The notes beneath the pieces were generated by a model. It saw nothing but the letters and a program-made list of their open reading frames with translations. It was not told the origin of the DNA and did not search any database. 64,000 bases of DNA from Scalindua sp964344685 (GTDB taxonomy: Bacteria; Planctomycetota; Brocadiia; Brocadiales; Scalinduaceae). Below are positions 1-11,000 of this stretch, piece by piece; the stretch's first letter is position 1, and each line of letters begins with the position of its first letter. Location of the stretch: the NCBI GenBank assembly GCA_964344685.1, contig CAYFOK010000016.1, positions 1 through 64,000 of the forward strand, in the 5' to 3' direction. The position numbers were made by a program, and so were the translations under genes.

Positions 1-49
1 AAAACATTACAGACAGAACCAGTACTACTGTCAGATTAAATACTATCTA

Positions 50-643
50 CTACACTTTATAACCACGTTTAAACCCCCACTTTACAGCCAGACCTTCTGC
101 TTCTTTTTCAATAACACCCCTATTTATATTTTTATTTAAATGATGTCCAAGGATGAAATGCGCAATTTCGTGTGCAGTAACATCCATCTTTCTATCTTTC
201 CTGCATCTTCTAAAATTTAAGATTATAAAGTGCAGTTCAATTATTCCTTGATAAATATTTCCCTTTTGCTTAAAGTCTTTTTTTCTCAAATTCACAGAAC
301 CCTCAAATCTGAAAGTCACTCCTGCCGTACTCATACTGATAAAAAGGACCTCGTCTATCGTCTTTTTTCTGACTTTATAAGGTAACCTTAAAAGTGTTTC
401 AACAACAATACGCTTTCTCTTTTCGTCCTCTTCCGTATCACCAAAGAATTTCAAATTTTCAGAAACGCCGTCAACAGAATTCTCGTATTCTATCTGGTTC
501 CTGATCTTCATTTCTTCCTTACAAATTCTGTCCTTATCTTTTATTCCTGTATTCTTTCTCATTTCACGAATACTCTTCCTGATTAACTTTTCTACTTCAT
601 TGACTTTCACGTGTGTATTTGCTATTGGTCCTCTTTTATCCAT
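50..643 (-). CDS. HExxH zinc-metallopeptidase-like protein (copy A)
   Basis: A 197-residue protein whose C-terminal third carries HEIAH followed by FILGHH and, about 15 residues later, an E-K-E-A-E segment. This is the arrangement of a HExxH zinc site with a downstream glutamate third ligand, as in ImmA/IrrE-like (M78) peptidases. The first 90 residues are highly charged and probably helical. There is no signal peptide or membrane segment, so it is probably cytoplasmic. It is clearly paralogous to the protein at 5136-5735: both share LLRLPYKVR, a KQKG segment and RKMD..AHE.AHFILGH. The two copies bracket the PutA and symporter genes. Family and zinc site are well supported; the substrate is unknown. 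A regulatory protease acting on a repressor would be typical of ImmA relatives, but no partner repressor is adjacent. Confidence 0.6.
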   Translation of the reverse strand: MDKRGPIANTHVKVNEVEKLIRKSIREMRKNTGIKDKDRICKEEMKIRNQIEYENSVDGVSENLKFFGDTEEDEKRKRIVVETLLRLPYKVRKKTIDEVLFISMSTAGVTFRFEGSVNLRKKDFKQKGNIYQGIIELHFIILNFRRCRKDRKMDVTAHEIAHFILGHHLNKNINRGVIEKEAEGLAVKWGFKRGYKV

Positions 644-709
644 TATATTGGTTTGTACTATTAGATTTTGATTTATTTAATCAGTTAACTATCCAAAGTA
701 TGTCTTTAA

Positions 710-3685
710 TTAATTCCCAATTTCCGGGGAAAAGCCTCTTCGAATGGTATTTTCTGTTACGGTTCGAGGTTCCATAAATTGAAGTAGATAATCTGGTCCA
801 CCTGCTTTGGAACCAATCCCTGACATCTTGAATCCTCCAAATGGCTGCCTGCCTACAATGGCCCCGGTAATTGTGCGATTAATATATAGATTGCCAACTT
901 GAAATTCTTTCTTAACACGCTTGATATTATAAGGACTACGGGAGTAAAGGCCTCCGGTAAGAGCATAATCAGTCCCATTAGCAACTTCAAGAGCTTCGTC
1001 TAAACTCTTCACTCTCATAAGTACCAGAACCGGTCCGAATATCTCCTCTTTAGCTAAATGGTGGTGAGGAAGAATATTTTCGAAAACAGTAGGCCCCACA
1101 AAATAACCTTCCTTCAAATTCTCTGCCTGAAAGATGAGCCGGCCTTCAGATTTCCCAATCTCAATGAAATTTATTATCTTCTTCCGGGCATGTTCATCGA
1201 TGACAGCGCCTACCTGTGTTGCGGGATCCACAGGGTTTCCAACCTGAAGGCTTTTAGTAGCCTCTATTATACGTTCCCTGAATCTGTCGTAGGTCCCCTC
1301 AAGCACTATAACTCTGGAGCATGCCGAACACTTCTGTCCCTGGAATCCGAAAGCTGATTGCACCACTCCCAGAACCGCTGCATCAAGATCCGCATCTTCA
1401 TCGATGATGATAGCGTTCTTTCCTCCCATTTCTGCCACCACGCGCTTAATCCCCCTCTGTCCTGAGCGAAATACAGACGCTTTCTGGTTTATCTCCAGTC
1501 CGACATCCCTGGAACCAGTAAATGCGATAAGATCAACGTCCGGATGCTCAACCAGCCAGGAAGCGACCTCAACTCCTGAGCATGGAAGATATTGGAATAC
1601 CCCACGAGTTATTCCCACCTCATTAACAATCTGAGATAAAACGGCACCTGTAATGGGTGACAGGCTGGATGGCTTATAGATAACACTATTTCCTGTAACT
1701 AAAGCTGCCATTGACATGCCAGTTGAGATTGCCAGAGGAAAGTTCCAGGGTGACAGAACAAGAGCTACCCCACGGGGCTGATACAGATAGAAATTTTTTT
1801 CTCCAGGCATTGGATCCATTTGACAGTCGCGGCCTAAACGTATCATCTCCCTAGCATAGTATTCACAAAAGTCTATGGCTTCGCATACATCTGCATCCGC
1901 CTCACGCCAGGTCTTGGATACTTCATAAGCCTGTAAGGCAGCCAACTCTCCGCGGCGTGACCGAAGTTTTTCCGCGATTTCAAAAAGAAGCCCGCTCCTC
2001 TTCCGGTAATCAATATCGCGCCACTTGATGAAAGCCTTCCTGGCAGCAGCCACAGCACATTCAGCCTCTTCTTTTGAAGCTGAAAAAGTATGTCCGACAA
2101 TCTGCGAAGGCTGGCATGGATTGACGGAGGCAAGTTTCATTTCTCCGTGAACCTCTTTTCCGTCAATTAGGAGAGGATACTCCTTCCCTAATCCTGCCTG
2201 AACATCATCCAGGGCATCTTGAAAATAATTGCGATTATTAATCTTGGCAAAATCTAGTAATGGCTCCTGTCGGAACGGTTTTATCTCATCATCCAAAACT
2301 GCAGTCTCTTTCAACTCTTCTGGACTTGCCTGAGGCGGTTCTGGTTTGCGAAGAAGTTGTTCAATATCGGTATCCCTGGTGAAACTTTGCAGCAGAAATG
2401 ATTCATTGGAAGTATTTTCCATAAGCCGCCTCACAAAATAAGATATCCCCGGAAGAAATTCTCCAATAGGCGTATACTCGCATATGTTGTACCCCATCTT
2501 AAGCATAGCTTTTTTTATTGGCTCTGCCATTCCGTATAGCATCTGTGTTTCACAGGATGCAGGGAGAATGCCCAGGTGTTTCGCATATACAATGCCATGT
2601 GCAATGGAACGAACATTGTGACTGGCGATAGCTGTATGTATTAATGGATAGGATTCCAGACACAGCCGTGTCGCTTCTTCGAAGGCCTTATCAGTCTCCC
2701 GTTTATCCAGGTATACTGGAACAGGCCAACTATTAAGCCTGGCCGCAGCCTGCTCGTAGTCCCAATAAGCTCCCTTAACCAGACGCACGGTGAGTGAACG
2801 TTTCTGCTTCACGGCCCAATCTATCAATTCCTTGAGATCTTTTTTTGAATCCTTCAAATAGGTTTGAATCACAATACCGGCTCTCGGGCTTTCACTGAAC
2901 TCTTCCTCTTCAAGCAGGCTCTTAAAAATTGCAATTGTCAGGTCTTTAATCCTGTAATGCTCCATGTCAATATTAACGAAAGATTCATGCTCCTTTGCCC
3001 TCCTGAAGACTGGACGAAGACGGTCCTTGATTGCATTGATGCTTCCGGTAAAATTTACCGGGTCCATATGAGAGTATAAAGAAGAGAGCTTGATAGAGAT
3101 ACTGAGTCGAGGCAATCCAATGTCCCTGGCTGCGCCAGGAAGAGGCCAGTTTATAATCTCTGATCCAAACTCGTCAAAGATTCCCAGATAACGTTTCTGG
3201 TATTCCACAGCCTCTTTCTCACTAACTACCGCCTCACCCAGGAGGTCCATAGTGAAAAATATTCCCTGATCCCATAGTTTTCGAAGCCGGGGAACAGCAT
3301 CCCGGGGTGTAGGAGCAACAATAAAGCGTTTTGCCAGATCATGAACATTATTCCGAATTTGTCTTGCTGCCAGTGGTCCGGTAATGGGGTTGCTGATCAA
3401 TGTGTCCAGGGTCAACTTGAGAAAAGATGGCAGTTTTACACCTGATTGTAAAAGATATTCTCTTATGTGCTGACTTATCTGGTGAGGTGTTTTCAGGTTG
3501 GGAAGTACATCTACTAACCGAAACATCTGGACTTTAAAATCAGGATGTTGTATACACCAATCAAGAACCTTGCCGCTCCACCAGTCTTTCTTGAATATGG
3601 AAGGAGTCTCATCTCCTATTAATTGAAAGATTTTCCTTCCAAGCTGTTGAGTTTCCTCATTTATTAGATGCTCATCTTTTCGCAT
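710..3685 (-). CDS. putA: bifunctional proline dehydrogenase / P5C dehydrogenase (PutA-like)
   Basis: A 991-residue fusion that oxidises proline to glutamate. The proline dehydrogenase TIM barrel spans about residues 130-450, with the flavin/substrate segments RLVKGAYWDYE and the arginine-rich YFVRRLMEN. The aldehyde dehydrogenase (glutamate semialdehyde dehydrogenase) spans about 505-975. It has PWNFPLAI, FTGSRDVG, the general-base segment EMGGKN and the catalytic Cys786 in GQKCSACSR. The N-terminal ribbon-helix-helix DNA-binding domain of enterobacterial PutA is absent, so this is the non-regulatory 1000-residue class. The next gene on the same strand upstream is a dicarboxylate/glutamate-type symporter, so the pair may serve uptake and catabolism of amino acids feeding glutamate. 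The ATG at 3685 is the natural start. Confidence in function is high. Confidence 0.93.
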   Translation of the reverse strand: MRKDEHLINEETQQLGRKIFQLIGDETPSIFKKDWWSGKVLDWCIQHPDFKVQMFRLVDVLPNLKTPHQISQHIREYLLQSGVKLPSFLKLTLDTLISNPITGPLAARQIRNNVHDLAKRFIVAPTPRDAVPRLRKLWDQGIFFTMDLLGEAVVSEKEAVEYQKRYLGIFDEFGSEIINWPLPGAARDIGLPRLSISIKLSSLYSHMDPVNFTGSINAIKDRLRPVFRRAKEHESFVNIDMEHYRIKDLTIAIFKSLLEEEEFSESPRAGIVIQTYLKDSKKDLKELIDWAVKQKRSLTVRLVKGAYWDYEQAAARLNSWPVPVYLDKRETDKAFEEATRLCLESYPLIHTAIASHNVRSIAHGIVYAKHLGILPASCETQMLYGMAEPIKKAMLKMGYNICEYTPIGEFLPGISYFVRRLMENTSNESFLLQSFTRDTDIEQLLRKPEPPQASPEELKETAVLDDEIKPFRQEPLLDFAKINNRNYFQDALDDVQAGLGKEYPLLIDGKEVHGEMKLASVNPCQPSQIVGHTFSASKEEAECAVAAARKAFIKWRDIDYRKRSGLLFEIAEKLRSRRGELAALQAYEVSKTWREADADVCEAIDFCEYYAREMIRLGRDCQMDPMPGEKNFYLYQPRGVALVLSPWNFPLAISTGMSMAALVTGNSVIYKPSSLSPITGAVLSQIVNEVGITRGVFQYLPCSGVEVASWLVEHPDVDLIAFTGSRDVGLEINQKASVFRSGQRGIKRVVAEMGGKNAIIIDEDADLDAAVLGVVQSAFGFQGQKCSACSRVIVLEGTYDRFRERIIEATKSLQVGNPVDPATQVGAVIDEHARKKIINFIEIGKSEGRLIFQAENLKEGYFVGPTVFENILPHHHLAKEEIFGPVLVLMRVKSLDEALEVANGTDYALTGGLYSRSPYNIKRVKKEFQVGNLYINRTITGAIVGRQPFGGFKMSGIGSKAGGPDYLLQFMEPRTVTENTIRRGFSPEIGN

Positions 3686-3859
3686 TCTGACCTGTCCTTA
3701 GAAAAATCTGTCCCAATGTGAATGAGCGTGATACTGAGAGTACCAATCACTCATTTTGAAAGACGCATTTATCCGTATAAAAACTTTAAAGAAAAGACTG
3801 AGGAGATATCTAACCCTCCAGGCTATTACCATTTTAAGATACAACTTAAAATATACGGG

Positions 3860-5083
3860 TCAGTTTGTTTTAACCTTTTGAATCCTGACTCCTTCTGCAA
3901 ATCCTTCTCCTTCAGTACCAGCGACATAAGCGAGCGCAACTGCGTCATCTAATACGTTAGTGCCGGTTCGTGCCATATCAATGATCCTGTCAACGCCCAG
4001 CACAATACCAATTCCTTCCAAAGGCACACCGACTGAATTAAGCACCATCATCAACGTTATCAGACCTGTACCCGGAACACCCGCGGCTCCTATAGAGGCA
4101 AGCATTGCTGTAAGCAGAATGATCGCCTGTTGACTGATAGTAAGGTCCATGTTAAAGGCATTTGCAATGAATACCGTCACCATCGCCTGATATAGGGCAG
4201 TACCGTCCATATTAACTGTAGACCCCAAAGGAAGTACAAATCTGCAAAGTTTTTTAGATATCCCGGCCCTCTCCTCACATAGCCGCATGGTTATAGGTAA
4301 TGTTGCTGTGCTGCTGCAAGTGGAAAAACCAAATAGAGGCGCCTCCTTGATTCTCTTTAAAAACTCAAACGGTTTTACTCCTGCTCCAAATCTCAAAATA
4401 ACATTGTAAACTACAAACACATGTATAACACAACCTGCATACGTAAGAAGTATCAGGTAAAAGATAGGGCCAAGTGATTTGATGCCATGGGTTCCTACCG
4501 TCCAGGAAATCAGAGCAAACACTCCGACTGGAGCACAATACATCACAAATCTAACCATGGTATACATAACGTTAGCAAGAGATTCCAAACCTCTGCGAAG
4601 AGGATCACTTGCGCGGCCGGTCACACCCATTGCCACACCTGAGAGGATAGCAAAGAAAACGATTTGCAGCATATTGCCTTCTGCAAGAGACTTGACAGGA
4701 TTATCAGGCACAATATTGACCAGGATGGTGGTTAATGGCGGTGTTTTCAAAGGTTCTACCTTTGCAAGATCTCCCAGGTCTATACCGGACCCTACTGCTG
4801 AAATATTTGCAAGCCCCAGACCGATACAAATAGCTATTATGGCTGTGACATAATAGACAACTAACGCCTTACCGCCTATACGCCCCAGCCTTTTTATATC
4901 GAATCCGGCAACTCCCGTGGAAAGGCTGGCAAAAATCAATGGAACAACCAACATACTGAGAAGTTTTATAAAAACATCTCCCACAGGTTTTAAACACCCG
5001 GCAGGTTCCCCTACAATAGCCCCAAAAATTGCACCCAGAATGAAAGCAATAAGAATTATCTCAAACAGTTTTATTCTTTTCAC
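3860..5083 (-). CDS. dicarboxylate/amino acid:cation symporter (DAACS family)
   Basis: A 407-residue integral membrane transporter of the glutamate/aspartate/C4-dicarboxylate:Na+ or H+ symporter family (GltP/GltT/DctA/SstT fold). The hallmark segments are all present: the serine-rich hairpin loop (FSTCSSTATLPIT), the cation/substrate motif TVNMDGTALYQA, the second hairpin IGAAGVPGTG and the C-terminal substrate-binding helix DRIIDMARTGTNVLDD. About eight hydrophobic helices are visible, and the length is normal for the family. It lies upstream of and in the same direction as putA, with a 174-bp gap. The substrate is probably glutamate, aspartate or a C4-dicarboxylate. The arginine in DMARTG.NV would favour an acidic amino acid or dicarboxylate rather than a neutral one, but this is inference. 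Confidence 0.9.
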   Translation of the reverse strand: MKRIKLFEIILIAFILGAIFGAIVGEPAGCLKPVGDVFIKLLSMLVVPLIFASLSTGVAGFDIKRLGRIGGKALVVYYVTAIIAICIGLGLANISAVGSGIDLGDLAKVEPLKTPPLTTILVNIVPDNPVKSLAEGNMLQIVFFAILSGVAMGVTGRASDPLRRGLESLANVMYTMVRFVMYCAPVGVFALISWTVGTHGIKSLGPIFYLILLTYAGCVIHVFVVYNVILRFGAGVKPFEFLKRIKEAPLFGFSTCSSTATLPITMRLCEERAGISKKLCRFVLPLGSTVNMDGTALYQAMVTVFIANAFNMDLTISQQAIILLTAMLASIGAAGVPGTGLITLMMVLNSVGVPLEGIGIVLGVDRIIDMARTGTNVLDDAVALAYVAGTEGEGFAEGVRIQKVKTN

Positions 5084-5135
5084 GTAGCCTCTTTTTAATA
5101 ATCAAAGCAGTTTTGAAAGGTTGGTAGATTCCAGG

Positions 5136-5735
5136 CTAGAGATTGTAAACCTCATAACGCCGTTTGAATCCCCATTTTTCAGCCTGATCGTCTGCTTTTC
5201 TTTCATTAGTGAGTTTTCTCTGATTTGTCAGATTGCTGACCTTATAATGTCCAAGTATAAAATGTGCAACCTCATGAGCTATTGTATCCATTTTCCTTGA
5301 CTTACTCATACGCTTTTTAAAATTCAAAACAATGAGCGGGTGCTCTATTGTCGTATGGTAAGCTTCTCCCTTTTGTTTTGCATCCCCTTTGCTTAATACT
5401 ATCGGAAAGGTTGCCTTGGTAGTTAACCCGTGTGCAGTCACAATGACAAAGACAACCTCACTCAAAGTTTCCATTCTAACTTTATAGGGCAATCTCAGAA
5501 GTGTTTCAGCAATAATGCCCTTATTCTCTTTATCTTCAGTAGCAGATTCTCCCCATATTCTCAAATGTTGTAAAGTTCCTTCCAGAGAGTTCTCGTACTC
5601 CATATCCCTTCTTATTTTTCCTTCAACGTCTCGTTGCCTCTCTTTATCTTTTATGACTTTTTTCATTTCGCTGATATCTGTCTTAATCAGCCGTTCCACT
5701 TCCCTGTCTTTTACATGATTTATTCTTTTTACCAT
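5136..5735 (-). CDS. HExxH zinc-metallopeptidase-like protein (copy B)
   Basis: A 199-residue paralogue of the gene at 50-643. It has the same C-terminal zinc-site pattern (HEVAHFILGHY, then E-R-K-A-D-D about 20 residues on) and the same LLRLPYKVR and KQKG blocks. The start is set at the ATG at 5735 because a strong GGAGG (5743-5747) sits 7 bases upstream. The longer frame to 5753 would begin at TTG in front of that ribosome binding site. No export signal is seen. It ends about 50 bp before the symporter gene on the same strand, so the symporter and putA could be cotranscribed with it. The substrate is unknown. Confidence 0.62.
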   Translation of the reverse strand: MVKRINHVKDREVERLIKTDISEMKKVIKDKERQRDVEGKIRRDMEYENSLEGTLQHLRIWGESATEDKENKGIIAETLLRLPYKVRMETLSEVVFVIVTAHGLTTKATFPIVLSKGDAKQKGEAYHTTIEHPLIVLNFKKRMSKSRKMDTIAHEVAHFILGHYKVSNLTNQRKLTNERKADDQAEKWGFKRRYEVYNL

Positions 5736-5892
5736 AACGTAGCCTCCATACAATCATTCCTGAAAAGAGCAACGCATACTTCCGTTTATATATTCTATCT
5801 ATGAAACTGAAAACCCCTGACCCTGAATCCGTTACAATAATATCTTATACATCTACCTTCCATCAATTAATCCGGCACCCTCAAGAATCAAT

Positions 5893-6336
5893 TTAATTCT
5901 CACTAAAGATTATATCATCATAATACAACTCTATCTTATGTTTATGTTTTAATTCCTCCTGAGCCAGGATTTTGCACATATTCTTCATATCTTCATTATC
6001 TGATGATTGAGCCATGCTGACATAAAAGTTATACGCTTTTTGCTCCTTCTTCATAGAAACAATCAGCACATCCTGAAAGCTTTTTATCTCTGAAACATCC
6101 TTATCAACCAGAAATTCAGTAATGTGCAGATCCTGCGTTTCACCAGGCTCAAACTTTGATATTTTAGAGATATCAAAATCCAGAAGCATCTCTTTATGTT
6201 TTAACTCTTCCCCGGCCAGATCCTTCAACCATATTTTTGCAGCTGCATCTTGAGTAAGATCTATTGCATCCATATAAAATTTATAAGACTTCTCTTCCTC
6301 TTCTGCAGCCTTGGCAACAAGCTCTTTTATCTCCAT
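5893..6336 (-). CDS. rubrerythrin/ferritin-like diiron protein
   Basis: A 147-residue four-helix-bundle protein with two ferritin-like E...EExxH half-sites: EEEEKSYKFY followed by GEELKHKEM, and KKEQKAYNFY followed by QEELKHKHK. This spacing is that of the erythrin domain of rubrerythrin. The C-terminal rubredoxin domain (two CxxC pairs) is absent, so electrons for peroxide reduction would have to come from a separate carrier, or the protein acts in iron handling. It is transcribed divergently from the Hdr/hydrogenase cluster, separated by 228 AT-rich bases. This fits an oxidative-stress protector in an anaerobe. Family confident, exact activity not. Confidence 0.8.
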   Translation of the reverse strand: MEIKELVAKAAEEEEKSYKFYMDAIDLTQDAAAKIWLKDLAGEELKHKEMLLDFDISKISKFEPGETQDLHITEFLVDKDVSEIKSFQDVLIVSMKKEQKAYNFYVSMAQSSDNEDMKNMCKILAQEELKHKHKIELYYDDIIFSEN

Positions 6337-6564
6337 CCTTTCCGGCCCTCCAAATATTCAAAAAATTAAAAATCAATTATATCAATAAAATAAATTCAAA
6401 AGTAGAAACTGCTCCCCTTTAACTTAATTATACTTTACAAAATCTTTGATTACTTTATTTTTTTTAATTTTTCTGTTAGAGATTTAAGATAATTTGATAG
6501 AATAATATTAATGGCACTACTTATTATTATCTTAAAAATTGCTTAACGACTAGAAGGAAGAATC

Positions 6565-7137
6565 ATGAATAATGCAATAAAAGAAGATACTAAGTTCCTG
6601 GATGAGATATCTTCAATACCGGGAGGCGAGAAGATAAGACACTGCATACAATGCGGTACCTGTTCTGCATCATGCCCGATGGTATCCAGGATGAACTATT
6701 CACCCCGTAAAATATTTGCCATGGCAAAGGCCGGTATGCGTAATGAGGTATTATCCTCAAATACCATATGGTACTGCGTTTCATGTTACTCCTGCCACGT
6801 TCGATGCCCTCGCGGTATTAAGCTTACTGATATTATGTATATTTTAAAAAGGCTTTCCATAAAGTATGGAATGTCTTCGGATAGTACCGCTTCCCCCGCT
6901 TTATCAAGTGCTTTTGCCAGCATAGTAAATAAGTATGGCCGGAATCACGAAACAGAACTTATTATGCGGCTTTTTTTGAAAACAAACCCCTTGAGTTTAT
7001 TGAAAATGTTACCATTGGGTCTTAAGCTTTTTTTAAAGGGTAGAATGCCTCTATTTCCACATCGGATAAAAAACAGCGGTTTAGAAGAAATTCAGGCTAT
7101 CATTAAGAAAGCGGATACACTGGGAGGCGAAAAATGA
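6565..7137 (+). CDS. hdrC: heterodisulfide reductase-like subunit C (HdrC), two [4Fe-4S]
   Basis: A 190-residue iron-sulfur protein. Two classical cluster motifs are visible near the N-terminus: CIQCGTCSASCP and CVSCYSCHVRCP. Both have the HdrC pattern CxxCxxCxxxCP, separated by the usual 40-odd residues, and a helical C-terminal tail follows. It passes electrons between HdrA and the catalytic HdrB. An AGAAGGAAG ribosome binding site lies just upstream of ATG 6565. It is the first gene of a long co-directional cluster and overlaps hdrB by 4 bases, so translation is coupled. HdrC proteins of soluble Hdr complexes look like this; there is no membrane anchor. Confidence 0.9.
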   Translation: MNNAIKEDTKFLDEISSIPGGEKIRHCIQCGTCSASCPMVSRMNYSPRKIFAMAKAGMRNEVLSSNTIWYCVSCYSCHVRCPRGIKLTDIMYILKRLSIKYGMSSDSTASPALSSAFASIVNKYGRNHETELIMRLFLKTNPLSLLKMLPLGLKLFLKGRMPLFPHRIKNSGLEEIQAIIKKADTLGGEK

Positions 7138-8006
7138 AGAGCTACTCTTATTTTCCAGGCTGTAGTCTCAAATCTACCTCTACTCCCTATGATATTTCGA
7201 CAAGACGTGTGGTGGAGCTTCTGGATACAAAACTTGAAGAACTGGAAGACTGGAACTGTTGCGGTGCTACCAGTTATATGTCTGTTAATGAACTTATGTC
7301 ATTTTCCATATCTGCGAGAAACCTGGCATTGGCAGAGAGAGAGGGAAAAGATCTGGTTACTCCGTGCAGTGCCTGCTTTGCAGTTCTTAATAAGACAGAA
7401 GTTTATCTCAGGGAACATGAGGACCTGAAGGCAAAGGTGGAAACGTGTCTTAACGCGGCTGATATGTCGTACAATGGTGGGGTGAGAGTAAGGCACCTTC
7501 TGGACATTTTTATAAATGACATAGGGTATGAAACCATCAGTTCTAAAATTAAGAAACCCCTTAAGGGGATAAAACTGGCTCCTTACTATGGATGTCAGAT
7601 TGTAAGGCCAAAAAACTCTTTTGATCACCACGAATCACCTACATCACTCGATGAGCTTCTAACACACCTTGGTGCTGAAGTAGTTGATTATGCATATAAG
7701 TTAAAATGCTGCGGTGCATCTCTCATCGCTTCCGATGAAAGAGCGGCACTCGAACTTGTAGACAAATTACTGAATTGTGCTGTAGAGAACGAGGCAGATG
7801 CAATAGTAACTACCTGTCCATTATGCCATATGAACCTCGACGCATATCAAGCAAGGATAAACCGTACATTTAAGAGAAATTACAAAATACCAATACTTTA
7901 CTTTACCCAGGCAGTTGGATTGGCGATTGGTTTTACTATAAAAGAGATGGCTATAGACAAATCCATTACACCTGTTAATGGAAAGTTCAGGAGGTTATTT
8001 GCATGA
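7134..8006 (+). CDS. hdrB: heterodisulfide reductase-like subunit B (HdrB), two CCG domains
   Basis: A 290-residue protein with two cysteine-rich CCG domains (CX31-39CCX35-36CXXC). The first has WNCCGATSY and TPCSACF; the second has KCCGASL and TTCPLCHMN. In methanogens these two domains bind the noncubane [4Fe-4S] clusters that reduce the CoM-S-S-CoB heterodisulfide. A bacterium of this type lacks those thiols, so the physiological disulfide or other acceptor is unknown. The gene overlaps hdrC and hdrA by 4 bases at each end, so the three are one translational unit. The length is normal for HdrB. Confidence 0.9.
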   Translation: MKSYSYFPGCSLKSTSTPYDISTRRVVELLDTKLEELEDWNCCGATSYMSVNELMSFSISARNLALAEREGKDLVTPCSACFAVLNKTEVYLREHEDLKAKVETCLNAADMSYNGGVRVRHLLDIFINDIGYETISSKIKKPLKGIKLAPYYGCQIVRPKNSFDHHESPTSLDELLTHLGAEVVDYAYKLKCCGASLIASDERAALELVDKLLNCAVENEADAIVTTCPLCHMNLDAYQARINRTFKRNYKIPILYFTQAVGLAIGFTIKEMAIDKSITPVNGKFRRLFA

Positions 8007-11000
8007 ACAAGGATAACGGCGAAACAAGAATAGGTGTTTATGTATGTCACTGCGGTAATAACATTGCAGAAATGGTTGATGTGGATGAGGTAGTGGATTA
8101 TGCCAGAACCTTGAAGGGAGTGGCAGTGGCCAGGAACTATAAGTTTATGTGTTCAGACCCCGGACAGGATATGGTAAAGCAGGACATAAAAGATCATAGT
8201 CTTAATAAGATCGTTGTCTCATCCTGCTCTCCACGAATGCATGAAGAAACATTCAGGTGTGTTTGCGAACACTCAGGTATTAATAGATACGAATTCCAGA
8301 TGGCAAATATAAGGGAACACTGCTCCTGGGTAACAGAGGACAAAGCTCCTGCAACCATTAAAGCAAAGGCACTTGTCCGGGCAGCTGTGAATCGTGTTTA
8401 TTTCCACGAACCCCTTAAAACCAAAAAGGTAAAGGTTAACCCAAATACACTTATAGTCGGTGCCGGTATAGCCGGGATACAAGCCGCATTAGAAATAGCA
8501 AATTCAGGGAATAAAGTTTATCTGGTTGAAAAGGAACCCTCTATAGGCGGGAATATGGCTAAACTGGATAAAACATTTCCCACCCTGGATTGTTCCGCCT
8601 GTATTCTGACTCCTAAGATGGTTTCTGTGGGTCAGCATCCAAATATAGAGTTGTTAAGTTACAGCGAGGTTGAAGACGTATCAGGTTATGTAGGCAATTT
8701 TAAGATCAGGATAAAAAAGAAATCACGTTTTGTAAATGAGAAATGCACAGCGTGTGCGGAATGTATAAAAGTCTGTCCGGTGGACCTTCCCAGTGAATTC
8801 GAGGAAGGTCTGTCTAAGAGGCACGCTATTTACCGGCCATTCGCACAGTCAGTTCCAAATATATACGTCATAGACAAAAAGGAAACACCTCCATGCAAAA
8901 CATCCTGTCCAATAAAAATGGATGTACAGGGATACATAGCACTCATAAGAGTCGGCAAATTGAAAGAAGCATACGCTCTTATGCGAAAGACTAACCCCCT
9001 GCCCGGTATATGCGGCAGGGTCTGTTACCATCCATGCGAGAAGGTATGCAAGAGAGGTGCCCTTGACGAGCCGCTTGCCATACTCTCCTTAAAACGATAC
9101 ATAGCGGACAGGGTCAAAGAATACAGCCCTCCGGATATAAAAAGAATAGACAAGAGTGTAGCCATAGTCGGTTCCGGCCCGGGTGGACTTACAGCAGCTC
9201 ACGATCTTGCACTGGAAGGATATAAAGTAACAATATTCGAATCAGCTCAAAAGCCTGGTGGTATGTTACGCACTGGTATACCCTCTTATAGATTGCCAGA
9301 GGATATTCTTGACAAAGAGATTAACGATATAAAAAAACTGGGAGTAACGATAAAAACTAATGTTACTATAGGTAACAATAAAAAATTATCAGAATTGAAA
9401 AGAGGGTTTGACGCGGTGTTGATAGCCGCCGGCACACAGAAAAGTATGAACCTTGGAATGGATGGAGAAGATGCTGATGGCATAATTCACGGGATAGATT
9501 TCTTAAAGAAAGTAAACTATCAGGAATCATTTGAGTCAGGTAGAAAAGTAGGGATTATAGGAGGAGGTAATACCGCTATTGATTCAGCTAGGGCTGCAAA
9601 GAGGCTGGGTAAGGATGTTACCATATTCTATCGCCGCTCAAGAAATGAAATGCCGGCAAATCCGGAAGAGGTAAATGCCGCAATTAATGAAGGCGTCAAA
9701 ATTGAATTCCTTGCTGCTCCTGAGAAAATAGTAACTGAAAACGGCAGATTAAGATCCGTCTCTCTGATAAGAATGCAACTGGGAGAAGTTGATGCAAGCG
9801 GCAGAAGGCGTCCTATACCGGTACCGGATTCAAAATTCGAAGTAACTCTTGATGTACTGATACCTGCAGTTAGCCAGAGACCTGATTCCGGCTTCGTTAA
9901 GGAAGCGGGAATAGAAGTTACCAGATTCGATACTATATCTGTTGATGACAGATTTCTCTCAACCAGTGTAAATGGCATATTCGCCTGTGCGGATGTCGTT
10001 ACCGGCCCGAGCACGGTAACAGAAGCTATGGCCCATGGAAGAAAAGCTGCTATTTCTATTGGCAGGTATTTGAAAGAAGGAAAACTATTTGATGATAAAG
10101 AAGAATCTCTTGAACCGGTAATGGATTATCATGTAAGTGATGAAGAACTTGAGAGGCTCAAAGAGATATTTCCGTCAGAGGAGAGATCCGAAATGCCTTG
10201 TATAGAAGATTCACAAAGGCTTGTCGATTTTGATGAAATAGAACTTGGATTTAGTGATGAGGATGCTAAACGTGAAGCAGAACGATGTCTTTCCTGCGGT
10301 GCCTGTTCTGACTGTGGAGAATGTGAAAAGGTTTGTGAGCCGAATGCAATAGACTACAGTATGAGAGATAAATCTATGGAAATTGATGTGGGCAATATAA
10401 TAGTTGCCACAGGTTATCAACTATTCGACGCAAGACGCGCCAGGGAATATGGCTACAGGAAATATGACAATGTTATAACCAGCCTCGAATTCGAAAGGCT
10501 GAGCAATGCAGCAGGTCCAACCAACGGTGAAATATTATTAAAGAGTGGTGCGAAACCTGAATCTGTTGCAATACTGCATTGCATAGGTTCCCGCGATGAA
10601 AATTACAACAGACACTGTTCACGAATATGCTGTATGCACTCTTTGAAGTTTGCCCATCTTGTCAAAGAAAAAACAGATGCAGAGGTTTATGAGTTTTATA
10701 TTGATATGCGTGCCTTTGGAAAAGGATACGAAGAATTTTACGAAAGGGTACAGAAGGAAAAGGTCAATATTATAAGAGGAAAAGTTCCTGAGATTACAGA
10801 CTTTGCTGAATCCCCCGAAGAAGAAGGTAAACTCATCATACAGTGTGAAGATACACTTTTAGGATTGAACAGGAGAATTGCTGTCGACATGGTAGTGTTA
10901 AGCGTTGGCATTGAACCAAGGAGCGATGCAGATCAGATAGCAAAATTATTCTCACTATCAAGAGGCTCAGACGGCTTCTTTATCGAAAAGCATCCCAAGC

